Assembly (NCBI RefSeq): GCF_030651995.1 | Contig: NZ_JAUSBN010000005.1 | Coordinates: 1 to 64,000 of the forward strand | Length of the DNA: 64,000 bases | Source of the DNA: Reyranella sp. | Lineage (GTDB): Bacteria; Pseudomonadota; Alphaproteobacteria; Reyranellales; Reyranellaceae | Direction: 5' to 3' | In this document: positions 50,848 through 62,880 of the stretch, piece by piece | Numbering within the stretch: the first letter of the stretch is position 1 | Layout of the letters: each line of letters begins with the position of its first letter | The notes under the pieces: model-generated | What the model was told of the DNA's origin: nothing | The model's input: the letters and a program-made list of their open reading frames with translations, nothing else | Databases searched by the model: none | Position numbers and translations under genes: made by a program

Positions 50848-51525
50848 ATGAACAGGCTCGAATGGCGCATCTCAGACAGCCCCGTCCCCTATGACGAGGC
50901 GCTCGCCGCCATGGAAGTGCGCGTCGCCGACATCCGCGCCGGACGGGCGGGCGAAATGGTCTGGCTGCTGGAGCATCCGCCGCTCTACACCGCGGGCACC
51001 AGTGCGCGGACCCAGGACCTGCTGCAGCCCGCGCGGTTTCCGGTCCACGTCGCCGGCCGCGGCGGCCAGTACACCTATCACGGCCCCGGCCAGCGGGTGG
51101 CCTATGTGATGCTCGACCTCAGGGCGCGCCGCCAGGACGTGCGCCGCTACGTCGCCGACCTCGAGGAATGGACGATCCGCACGCTCGGCCGCTTCAACGT
51201 CAAGGCGGAACGGCGGGAAGGCCGCGTCGGCGTCTGGGTCGTGCGGCCGGACAAACCGCCGCTGCCCGACGGCAGTCCCCGCGAAGACAAGATCGCGGCC
51301 ATTGGCGTGCGCATCCGCCACTGGGTGGCGTTCCACGGCATCTCGATCAACGTCGAGCCCGACCTGTCGCACTATGCGGGAATCGTTCCCTGCGGCATCG
51401 CCGACCATGGCGTCACCTCGCTGGTCGATCTCGGCCTGCCGGTGACCCTGGCCGACCTCGACGCGGCGCTGGCCGAGACCTTCCAGGAAGTGTTCGGCGA
51501 AATCAGGCCGTCGGCAGCCGCGTAA
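50848..51525 (+). CDS. lipB: octanoyltransferase LipB
   Basis: The 225-residue enzyme moves octanoate from acyl carrier protein to lipoyl domains. It has [33 protein letters not shown] near residue 72, [17 protein letters not shown] near 148, and [17 protein letters not shown] near 170 with the catalytic Cys. It is on the plus strand and diverges from the tRNA gene. Confidence 0.95.
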   Translation: MNRLEWRISDSPVPYDEALAAMEVRVADIRAGRAGEMVWLLEHPPLYTAGTSARTQDLLQPARFPVHVAGRGGQYTYHGPGQRVAYVMLDLRARRQDVRRYVADLEEWTIRTLGRFNVKAERREGRVGVWVVRPDKPPLPDGSPREDKIAAIGVRIRHWVAFHGISINVEPDLSHYAGIVPCGIADHGVTSLVDLGLPVTLADLDAALAETFQEVFGEIRPSAAA

Positions 51526-51784
51526 AGCCCGACGGCAGGACATCGAGGTCGACCGGTTCGACGTCGACGGCGTCCACCCGCGCGAGCGTCGGGCCGCGGC
51601 GGCAGGCTTCGATCATCCTGCCCACGGCGTCGTCGTCCCCGCCGATCAGCGCCTCGACCGAGCCGTCGGCGCGGTTGCGCACCCAGCCGCTGAGGCCGAG
51701 CCGCTGTGCCGTCGCCATCGCCCAGTCGCGGTAGCCCACGCCCTGGACCCGACCGGTGATCGCGAGACGCGCCTGCAACGCCAT
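51503..51784 (-). CDS. acyP: acylphosphatase
   Basis: The 93-residue enzyme shows [21 protein letters not shown] with catalytic Arg, and [17 protein letters not shown] with catalytic Asn. It hydrolyses acyl phosphates. It overlaps the 3' end of lipB on the opposite strand by 23 bases and lies just downstream of pccA. Confidence 0.93.
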   Translation of the reverse strand: MALQARLAITGRVQGVGYRDWAMATAQRLGLSGWVRNRADGSVEALIGGDDDAVGRMIEACRRGPTLARVDAVDVEPVDLDVLPSGFTRLPTA

Positions 51785-51789
51785 CCCGC

Positions 51790-53871
<2,082 letters not shown>

Positions 53872-53873
53872 GC

Positions 53874-54092
53874 TCACATTCCTTCTTTTCTGCGATCGAA
53901 GAAGCCCCTGGCCCACAGTGAGTGAGCGCCGATCAGGGGCAACCAGACGATGAGGACCCAGAGCCACCACGGATACTGACGGCTCACGATGAAATTAAGC
54001 GGGATGATCACGAGCAGCGCGAGAAGCCCGACCATCAGGTGCTTGCGCACGGTCCGGCCGCGCCTCATGCGCTCCTCGGGAGACAGGTGCAC
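53874..54092 (-). CDS. 2TM-domain small membrane protein
   Basis: The 72-residue protein has two hydrophobic segments (LMVGLLALLVIIPLNFIV and WWLWVLIVWLPLIGAHSLW) joined by a short loop, as in the 2TM domain family, flanked by basic ends. It starts with GTG and lies between pccB and pccA. No function is known; the position suggests membrane tethering or mere co-transcription. Confidence 0.7.
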   Translation of the reverse strand: MHLSPEERMRRGRTVRKHLMVGLLALLVIIPLNFIVSRQYPWWLWVLIVWLPLIGAHSLWARGFFDRRKEGM

Positions 54093-54102
54093 GGCGTCCC
54101 CG

Positions 54103-55635
<1,533 letters not shown>

Positions 55636-55683
55636 CTAAATCTCCGGCCCTCGGTCAGTTTTCGGCCAATAACGCGATCACGT

Positions 55684-56556
55684 CTAGCGCAGGAATCGCT
55701 TCTCGTTTTCCTTCACCGTTCCCATTCCCTGCAAATCGAATACCTCGTCGACCGTGGCAATACTCGCCTCGACGCTGTGAATTCCGCCGTCCTTGCGGAT
55801 CTGGGCGAAGGTCGCCCGCATGGCACCGACGGCAGCCCGGATCGCATGGTTGCCCCAGATCAGCAGACCGACCTTCTCGAGTTCACGCACCCGCGCTACC
55901 GTCATCTGCGGATACGCGGTCGGCACCAATGCGATCGGCACCTTGCCGTCCCATGCCTTGATGAAAGCCTCGATCTCGTCCGGCGTCTTCTGCTTGGAAT
56001 GGACCAGGATCAGGTCGGCGCCCGCGGCCTCGTAGGCCCGAGCCCGCTTCAGCGCCTCGTCCTGGCCGAGACCGGCGATCAGCGCCTCGGTGCGGGCCAC
56101 GACGACGAGGTCGGGATCACGCCGGGCCGAACGCGCCGCCTCGATCTTGCCCTGGAACTCCTCAATGCGGACCATGTCCTGCCGGCCGCCGGCGATCAGG
56201 CTCGTGACCTTGGGAAAGCTCTTGTCCTCCATCACGATCGCACCGACGCCGGCGCGCTCATACTGCTCCACCGCATAGAGGACGTTGATGGCGTTGCCGA
56301 AGCCGGTGTCGATGTCGGCCACCACCGGCAGGCCCGAGCGCTCTGCGATCGCGCGCGTCATGTCGAGATGCTGGGTCATCGACACGATGCTGACGTCGGG
56401 CACGCCATACAGGGCGGACAGCTCGAAACCCGAGGCCCAGATCGCGTCGAAGCCCGCTTCCGCGGCCAGCATCGCCGACAGCGGGCTGTGCGCCGCCATC
56501 GCCTCGACGAGCCCCTTCTCGGCCATGACCTTCCGCAGCCTTGTGCCCGCTCCCAT
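55684..56556 (-). CDS. phosphonopyruvate hydrolase-like / PEP mutase family enzyme
   Basis: The 290-residue protein is of the isocitrate lyase/PEP mutase superfamily. It carries DIDTGFGNAINV with metal-binding Asp, and the gate EDKSFPKVTSL. Phosphonopyruvate hydrolase has Thr in this gate (EDKTFPK) and PEP mutase has Leu (EDKLFPK); here it is Ser. The blocks MAAHSPL, ASGFELSA and VRIEEFQGKIEAA follow the hydrolase. The expected reaction is phosphonopyruvate to pyruvate and phosphate. No other phosphonate gene is seen in the window. The ATG at 56556 follows the atp12 stop by eight bases. Confidence 0.8.
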   Translation of the reverse strand: MGAGTRLRKVMAEKGLVEAMAAHSPLSAMLAAEAGFDAIWASGFELSALYGVPDVSIVSMTQHLDMTRAIAERSGLPVVADIDTGFGNAINVLYAVEQYERAGVGAIVMEDKSFPKVTSLIAGGRQDMVRIEEFQGKIEAARSARRDPDLVVVARTEALIAGLGQDEALKRARAYEAAGADLILVHSKQKTPDEIEAFIKAWDGKVPIALVPTAYPQMTVARVRELEKVGLLIWGNHAIRAAVGAMRATFAQIRKDGGIHSVEASIATVDEVFDLQGMGTVKENEKRFLR

Positions 56557-56564
56557 GAGTCCCC

Positions 56565-57281
56565 TCAGCCGCGCAGACGCGCGTTTTCCAGAAGTGAAAG
56601 AAAGCGCGCGCACGCCTCGATGTCCCGGCGCACGCCCTGGCGCTGCTTCTCCGCGATCGGGTCGTCGCCCCAACGATCCACCTGGTAGAGCTCGTCCATC
56701 TGGGCGGCGGCAAAGGCGGCGGCCGCATCGAGCCGCCCCTCCGACACCGCCAGCGCGATCACCACCGATCCCGTCGTGTGGGTGAGATTGTAGAGTCCCG
56801 ACAGCGCCAGATCGCCGTGGGCCGACACCGCCTCCTGCAGCCTCGCCTTCGCCTCTTCGGGTTGGTCCACGAAGCCGATACCGTCGGCGGTGAGCAGCCC
56901 TGCGCCGTGCCGCTCGGCCGCCCACTCCAGCAACGGCTGCCACAGCTCCAGCTGCAGCTTCACCAGGCTGTCCGGCGCGGTCGCGCGATAGCAAAGGAGA
57001 TCCGAGCCGGCATACTTGGCCGTATCGGCGATCACGTCGGCGCGCCGCGACATGACGCGGTCGATCCCGGTTGCGGCAAGACGCGTGAGCGGCAGGTGCG
57101 CGGCATTGATCTCGACCCTTTCGGGCACCGCCGCCCATTCGGCAGCGATGGCCTCGGCGAGTGCCCGCGTCGGCACGACCAGGATCGCCTTGGCGGGCGT
57201 CCGCATGGGCTTGCCGTCGAGCAGAACGCGAAAGCCGCCCTCCCCTTCATCGACGCCCGTATCCTTGTAGAAGCGCTTCAT
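56565..57281 (-). CDS. ATP12-family F1-ATPase assembly chaperone
   Basis: The 238-residue protein begins MKRFYKDTGVDEG, has VLLDGKPMRTPAKAILVVPT near residue 19, and AIAAEWAAVPERVEINAAHLPLT near 44, which are typical of ATP12 chaperones that bind the F1 alpha subunit. Alphaproteobacteria and mitochondria share this family. It is the first gene of the unit that runs on through the phosphonopyruvate hydrolase. Confidence 0.9.
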   Translation of the reverse strand: MKRFYKDTGVDEGEGGFRVLLDGKPMRTPAKAILVVPTRALAEAIAAEWAAVPERVEINAAHLPLTRLAATGIDRVMSRRADVIADTAKYAGSDLLCYRATAPDSLVKLQLELWQPLLEWAAERHGAGLLTADGIGFVDQPEEAKARLQEAVSAHGDLALSGLYNLTHTTGSVVIALAVSEGRLDAAAAFAAAQMDELYQVDRWGDDPIAEKQRQGVRRDIEACARFLSLLENARLRG

Positions 57282-57379
57282 TCAGCTCCCGGTCATATCA
57301 CGATGCGGAATTCACCGTTCTCCTGTCGCATCGTGGCGTCGGGATTACACGCGGTGCGAGGCCGCCGACAAGACCGCGG

Positions 57380-59407
57380 TTAGCGGCCCTGACTGCGCTG
57401 CGGACCGGGGGTGCGCGCTGGCGGCCGGGAGGCCCGCTGACGGACGTCAGACGTGGGCGCCGGCATCTGGGCCCGCAGACCGGGCCGCAGGGCCTCCACG
57501 CGAGGCGCCAGCACGGCACAGGCGTTGGCGCCGGCCTGCCGGCCCGCCTGCGCGACCTGTGCCACGAGGCTGGGAATCGGGCCGCCGCCGACCAGCAGCT
57601 TGGAGAGGTTGGGATCGACCGCACTCGCCGTGGCCTTGCCGGCGCCGCCCTTGATGCGCATCGGCACGGCGAGGGCCGCGTTCTGAGGGTCGCGTGCCTC
57701 GGGCGCCAGGATGAACTCCCAGCCGTCGGTGCGCAGGTGGAAATAGCCACCGCCGACCAGCACGCCGCGCGGCGTGTCGACGACCAGGCGCCGGAGGTTG
57801 GCGACACCGCTGCTGACCTCGAAACGTCCGGCGATGCAGTTGAACGGCACGCCGGCATCGGTGCCGCCCAGCAGCCGCTGCGTCTCCGGCGGCCAGTTGG
57901 CGAGCTGGCTGTGTGGCCACAGCCCCTTGCCCATGGCCACGTCGATCGAGCCATTGGCCGAGTTCAGGGCATCGCGCGTCGTGCGGCCACCGCCGCGCAG
58001 GCGAAGGTCGATATCGGCGACACCGTCGCGCAGGCCGAGGTCCAGTCCCAGCAACGTCGAGAGTTCCCCGAGCGAGACCCGATTGGCCGTGGCCGTCAGC
58101 GTGGTCTGCCCGACGCGGCCTGCCGGGTCGTAGACGAGATCGACGCCGGCGGAACCGCCGCCGACGGTGGCCGCCGCCCGGAACGTGAAGCGCGTCTCCC
58201 CCGATGCCAGCGTCACCGACGCGTTCTGCATCTTGGCGCCGAGGCCCACCACCTCACCCAGCCTGACGGTGACCGTCAGGGCGGAGCGGCCGAGCCAGTT
58301 CGCGACGAACGGCAGGGCCGGGATCAGGCGCGGCGGCTGCATGGGGGCCGTCGCGGGCGCGGGCGGCGCTGCCATCGCCGGCGGGGCCTTCAGTTCCGAC
58401 ACGTCGAGGCGCGTCATGTCGGCATTCACGATGATGATCGGGTGGCCCTTGCGGTCGACGCGGAACAGCGCCTCGCCGGCGGCCTCGCTCGAGCCGACCT
58501 TCAACGACGTGACCTCGACCTTGAAACCGTTGCGCTGCGTCGAGGCCTTGCTGTTCATCACATAGGGACCGCCCGCCGGAACGGGCAGGCGGATGTACGG
58601 CCCGAACACCGAAACGTCGGGGCCTTCCGAGTTGATCTGCAACGAAGTGCCCTTGGCGTTGACGCTGCCCTTGATCGAAATCCTGCCGCCGTCGAAGCCG
58701 CCCTGCAGGTCGATGTTGCCGGGCAATCCGGCCATCCAGCCATTGAACGACCCGGCCGTGCCCGTGAGCTCCATCGCCACGCCCTGCGCCACGCCGAACC
58801 GTCCCTCGACCTGCAGCGTCTGGTTCGGCGCCGGCGACTTCAGGGTCGCATTCGCAATCTCGAGCACGACGGGAGGCCGGCCCGCGCCTTCCGAGACGGT
58901 CAGCACCGAGTCGCGGACCTCGATGTTGCCGATCCAGGGAAAGGCCGGGGAGGTACGAAGCTTGAGCGAACGGTTCTCGCCGGGATGCGGCCCCGATCCA
59001 TCGGGCGGCGGCAGCATCTCGAGGTTGCTATCGCCCACCTCGTTGCGCTCGACCAGGATGTCGGCGCCCTCGAGCAGGATACGCCCGATCTTGACCTCGC
59101 CCAGAAGCAGCGAAAACGGGTCGAGAAACAGCGTCATGCGGCGTACGCGCGCCAGCTCGGGCCGGGATCCCCAGGCCGCATTGGAGAGCGTGACGCCTTC
59201 GGCCACCATGGCCGGCTCGCTGCCGAGCTTCACGGAGAGCGGCACGCGGGCCGCCAGTTCGCGCCCGGTGACCTTGCGAACCTGTTCGGTCATGCGCGCC
59301 TGATAGCGCGAAAGGTCCCTGGTCGCGGCCCAGACGACTCCGACGACGGCGGCGATCGGCACCGCCACCGCCGCAATCACCGCCACGCGCTTCCAGGGAA
59401 TCCGCAT
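57380..59407 (-). CDS. AsmA-family membrane-anchored protein
   Basis: The 675-residue protein has one N-terminal membrane segment (VAVIAAVAVPIAAVVGVVW) and a long beta-rich body. It has RDLSRYQARMTEQVRKVTGREL after the anchor and a C-terminal AsmA block (GLGLRD... VADIDLRLRGGGRTTRDALNSANGSIDVAMGKG near residues 475-510). AsmA proteins act in the envelope and are thought to move lipids. The C-terminus is rich in Pro, Arg and Ala. Confidence 0.88.
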   Translation of the reverse strand: MRIPWKRVAVIAAVAVPIAAVVGVVWAATRDLSRYQARMTEQVRKVTGRELAARVPLSVKLGSEPAMVAEGVTLSNAAWGSRPELARVRRMTLFLDPFSLLLGEVKIGRILLEGADILVERNEVGDSNLEMLPPPDGSGPHPGENRSLKLRTSPAFPWIGNIEVRDSVLTVSEGAGRPPVVLEIANATLKSPAPNQTLQVEGRFGVAQGVAMELTGTAGSFNGWMAGLPGNIDLQGGFDGGRISIKGSVNAKGTSLQINSEGPDVSVFGPYIRLPVPAGGPYVMNSKASTQRNGFKVEVTSLKVGSSEAAGEALFRVDRKGHPIIIVNADMTRLDVSELKAPPAMAAPPAPATAPMQPPRLIPALPFVANWLGRSALTVTVRLGEVVGLGAKMQNASVTLASGETRFTFRAAATVGGGSAGVDLVYDPAGRVGQTTLTATANRVSLGELSTLLGLDLGLRDGVADIDLRLRGGGRTTRDALNSANGSIDVAMGKGLWPHSQLANWPPETQRLLGGTDAGVPFNCIAGRFEVSSGVANLRRLVVDTPRGVLVGGGYFHLRTDGWEFILAPEARDPQNAALAVPMRIKGGAGKATASAVDPNLSKLLVGGGPIPSLVAQVAQAGRQAGANACAVLAPRVEALRPGLRAQMPAPTSDVRQRASRPPARTPGPQRSQGR

Positions 59408-59423
59408 CCCGACCGATTCTCGC

Positions 59424-60428
59424 TCAAACCCCGTCCGTCGAAAAGCCAAATGCCTCGACGGTGCGGCGGAAGTGAGGTGGCGGCTCGGCTTGGGCCTTGA
59501 GTTCACCCTTGCCCGACGGATGCGGCAGCGAAAGCCGGCGGGCGTGAAGGTGGAGCCGGCGAGAATCGGCGACCGCCGCCAGCAGCGCTTCCTCGCCGCC
59601 GTACTTGCGGTCTCCGAGGATCGGGCAACCGATGGCGGCGCAGTGAACGCGAAGCTGATGGGTCCGGCCGGTGCGCGGCCACAGCGCCAGCAAGGCGGCG
59701 CGGTGGCCGGCCCGGTCGATCTCGCGGAAGTGCGTGAGCGCCTTCTGGCCGTTCTCCTCGTCAACCTGCATCAGTTCCCTGTCGAAGGCACCCGGCCGCT
59801 TGGCCAGGGGCAGGTTGATTGCGCCCTCCTTCTTGGGCGGCACGCCGACGACGATCGCCCAGTAGAGCTTCTCCGTCTCGCGGTCCCGGAACGACTCGGC
59901 CAGCCGCTTGGCCGCCTGGCCGGTCCGCGCGATCAGCAACAGCCCGCTCGTATCCTTGTCGAGCCGGTGGACCAGGCGCGGCCGCGGCTCGAAGCCGAAT
60001 CGAAGCGCGTCCAGCATCCCGTCGATGTGCTTTTCCGTACCGCTGCCGCCCTGCACCGCCAGCCCCGGCGGCTTGTTCAAGACGATCACGTGATCGTCGC
60101 GATGGATCACCATGCTCTGGATCTCGGCGGCATCGCGGTCCGAGACGGTCGACGTCGCCGAAGCCTTGGGCTTGGGCGGCGGTGAATTCGTCACACCCGG
60201 CGGCAGGCGAACCGACTGCCCGGGTTCGACACGGTCCTTGCCCTCGGTCCGCTTGCCGTCGATCCGGACCTGGCCGGTGCGCAGAAGCTTCTGCAGCGCG
60301 CCGTGGCTCAACTCGGGGAAGTGGCGCTGGAACCAGCGGTCGAGGCGCATCCCGGCTTCGTCGTCGGTGACGGCGCGAGTCTGGACCTGGGTCTGTCGGC
60401 TACCAGCGGTCGCGGGGCTTTGGCTCAT
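59424..60428 (-). CDS. RluA-family pseudouridine synthase (RluC-like)
   Basis: The 334-residue protein has an N-terminal S4 RNA-binding domain (LSHGALQKLLRTGQVRIDGKR) and the catalytic HRLDKDTSGLLLIARTG near residue 145 with catalytic Asp. RTGRTHQLRVHCAAIGCPILGD follows. It makes pseudouridine in 23S rRNA; RluC-like by architecture. The ATG at 60428 is used over 60449. Confidence 0.9.
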   Translation of the reverse strand: MSQSPATAGSRQTQVQTRAVTDDEAGMRLDRWFQRHFPELSHGALQKLLRTGQVRIDGKRTEGKDRVEPGQSVRLPPGVTNSPPPKPKASATSTVSDRDAAEIQSMVIHRDDHVIVLNKPPGLAVQGGSGTEKHIDGMLDALRFGFEPRPRLVHRLDKDTSGLLLIARTGQAAKRLAESFRDRETEKLYWAIVVGVPPKKEGAINLPLAKRPGAFDRELMQVDEENGQKALTHFREIDRAGHRAALLALWPRTGRTHQLRVHCAAIGCPILGDRKYGGEEALLAAVADSRRLHLHARRLSLPHPSGKGELKAQAEPPPHFRRTVEAFGFSTDGV

Positions 60429-60463
60429 GGCGCACAAACTACGGGACAAGCTACACAGGGTCC

Positions 60464-61354
60464 ATGGAATCGATGTCCTTCGACACGCTGACGTTCGACC
60501 ATCCGACGGCCTGCCGACCGGCGCGAATCTCCGCGACCCTGCACATTCCCCACGGGAGGTCCGGTCCGGTGCCGTGCATGGTCATCCTGACCAGCAGCGC
60601 CGGCGTGCAGCGCCACCGCGAGCACTATTACGCCGAGCTGCTGAACGCCGCCGGCGCCGCGGCGCTGATCGTCGACAGTTTCCGGAGCCGGGGCGTTCGC
60701 CGCACCGTGGCCGACCAGAGCCTGGTCTCGGCGGCACAGATGGAGGGCGACGCCTTTGCGGCCCTCGCGCTGCTCCGCGCCGACCGCCGCTTCGATCCGG
60801 AGCGGATCGGCATCATGGGCGTCTCGAAGGGCGGCGTGGCGACGCTCAACGCCGCCCTCGCCGTGCGCCAGACGTGGCGACGCGGTTTCCCGCACCTGTT
60901 CGACATCCACGTCGCGCTCTGCCCCGGCGCGACCGCCCAGCATCGCGACGCCACCACACACGGAAGGCCGATGTTCCTCATGCTGGCCGCCAGGGACGAC
61001 TACACGCCGGCCGAACTGGCGATCGAATACGCCGAACGCATGCGCGCGGCCGGCAACGACCGGATCCGGGTGAAGGTCTATGGCGGCGCCCATCACGGAT
61101 GGGAATCTCTGGGGCCCGTCTTCGACATCAAGGACGCCGAGAACTGGTCGTGCTGCCGCAACATCATCGAGGATGACGGACGTCACTTCGTGCCCGCGCT
61201 GGGGCGGTCGATGGAGGAGCCGGAGTTCCAGGCTTGGGCGCGGCGGCACTGTGTCACCCGCGGCGCCCGTGCGGGCGGCGGGACGGCCGATCTGAAGCAG
61301 CGTGCCAGCGCCGACCTTATTGCCTTCCTGGCCGTTCACGGATTCGTGCGCTGA
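60464..61354 (+). CDS. dienelactone-hydrolase-like alpha/beta hydrolase
   Basis: The 296-residue protein has an alpha/beta hydrolase fold with nucleophile Ser in IGIMGVSKGGVA near residue 128, acid Asp in LAARDDYTPAE near 179, and base His in YGGAHHGWES near 210. No signal peptide is seen. Dienelactone hydrolases are the closest family, but the substrate is unknown. An alternative ATG lies nine bases on (60473). Confidence 0.85.
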   Translation: MESMSFDTLTFDHPTACRPARISATLHIPHGRSGPVPCMVILTSSAGVQRHREHYYAELLNAAGAAALIVDSFRSRGVRRTVADQSLVSAAQMEGDAFAALALLRADRRFDPERIGIMGVSKGGVATLNAALAVRQTWRRGFPHLFDIHVALCPGATAQHRDATTHGRPMFLMLAARDDYTPAELAIEYAERMRAAGNDRIRVKVYGGAHHGWESLGPVFDIKDAENWSCCRNIIEDDGRHFVPALGRSMEEPEFQAWARRHCVTRGARAGGGTADLKQRASADLIAFLAVHGFVR

Positions 61355-61389
61355 TGGACGAATCGGCCTATTCTCATTATACTTGAACT

Positions 61390-62877
61390 GTGAATCGATC
61401 GCATTTTGTCGCCGCTTTCCTGGCGTTCGCGCTTTTCTTTTCGGGAGCATCGTCCTCCTACGCTTCGGGCGTCCTGTGGACCGGATCCGGCCCCGCGACG
61501 GCACGTGCCGAGGCCCTGCTGAAGGCACTGCGCAGCGCCGGAGATCACGGGCTGGAGCCCGCCTGGTACAACATCTCCGACGTCGAGAGGGCGATGGCGC
61601 CGGGCGCCGATCCGGGCGCTGCCGAAGCCATGTTGTCGGCCGCCTTCGTGGCCTATGCCAGCGACGTCTCGACCGGCCGTGTGCGGGCCAACCGGGTCGA
61701 CAAGGACATCGACATCATCCAGCGCAAGGCCGACAGGGCCGAGCTGCTGCAGGCCGCCGCCGACGCGCCCGATTTCGCGGCCTATCTCGCCGCACTGCCG
61801 CCGAAGGGCGACTATCCGGCGCTGCAGAAGGCGCTGGCGGCCTGGCGCGAAAAGAAGACCAGGACGACCTACACCGCGATGCCCGACGGCAGCGCGTTGA
61901 AGCCCGGCATGATCGACGCCCGCGTGCCCATCCTGCGAACGCGCCTGGCCGAACTCGACTTCACGGTGCCGGCGGCCGGCGCCGTCGCCGACCTCTACGA
62001 CGAGCCCCTGGTTGGCGTGGTCAAGTCGTACCAGGAGATGAAGGGCCTGACCGTCGATGGCGTGATCGGCGCCAAGACAGTGCGCTCGCTCAACACCACG
62101 ATCGACGAGCGCATCCAGCAGATCGTCGCCAATCTCGAGCGCCGGCGCTGGCTGCCGGAAGATCTCGGCAGCCGCTTCGTCTACGTGAACACCGGCGACT
62201 ATTCGATGATGTTCGTGAACGAGGGCAAGGTCGCCTTCCAGAGCCAGGTCATCGTCGGCACGCCGAAAGACCCGACGCCCGAGATTCAGTCGACCATGCG
62301 CGGCTTCCAGACCAACCCCTACTGGACCGTACCGCCGTCGATCGCCGGCGAGGAGTATCTTCCGATGCTGCGGCGTGACCCCAACGCCCTCGCCGGCAAC
62401 GGCTTCAAGATCTTCGCGAGCTGGAGCCACGACGAGGAGCTCGATCCCAACACGATCGACTGGAGCTCCATCCATCCCAAGGCATTCCCGTATCGCATCC
62501 GGCAGGATTCGGGGGCATCGAACGCGCTGGGCTACATCTTCTTCCCGTTCAACAACAAGTACGGGATCTACATGCACGACACGGCGAGCCGCTGGCTGTT
62601 CACCGAGGGCAGCCGCAACTTCAGCCATGGCTGCATTCGCTTGCAGAACCCGCTCGACTTCGTCGAAAAGGTCTTCAACGGCAAGAACGGCTTCAGCAAG
62701 GAACGGGTCCTGCAGGTGATCAGGGACGGCCAGCAGGCCCACTACGCCTTCCCCGAGCCGATCACGCTCTACGTGACCTACCGGACCGTCAGCGCCAATC
62801 CCGACGGCGTGCCCACCTTCCGCGACGACGTCTACGGCCGCGACCGCAGGGTCGTGCGGGCGATGGCCAAGCCCTGA
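61390..62877 (+). CDS. L,D-transpeptidase, YcbB-like
   Basis: The 495-residue protein has a signal peptide (FVAAFLAFALFFSGASSSYASG), a peptidoglycan-binding domain (SYQEMKGLTVDGVIGAKTVRSLN near residue 215) and a YkuD catalytic domain with HDTASRWLFTEGSRNFSHGCIR (Cys near 417). It cross-links or attaches proteins to peptidoglycan in the periplasm. The start is GTG. It converges with rarA, three bases apart. Confidence 0.93.
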   Translation: MNRSHFVAAFLAFALFFSGASSSYASGVLWTGSGPATARAEALLKALRSAGDHGLEPAWYNISDVERAMAPGADPGAAEAMLSAAFVAYASDVSTGRVRANRVDKDIDIIQRKADRAELLQAAADAPDFAAYLAALPPKGDYPALQKALAAWREKKTRTTYTAMPDGSALKPGMIDARVPILRTRLAELDFTVPAAGAVADLYDEPLVGVVKSYQEMKGLTVDGVIGAKTVRSLNTTIDERIQQIVANLERRRWLPEDLGSRFVYVNTGDYSMMFVNEGKVAFQSQVIVGTPKDPTPEIQSTMRGFQTNPYWTVPPSIAGEEYLPMLRRDPNALAGNGFKIFASWSHDEELDPNTIDWSSIHPKAFPYRIRQDSGASNALGYIFFPFNNKYGIYMHDTASRWLFTEGSRNFSHGCIRLQNPLDFVEKVFNGKNGFSKERVLQVIRDGQQAHYAFPEPITLYVTYRTVSANPDGVPTFRDDVYGRDRRVVRAMAKP

Positions 62878-62880
62878 GGC

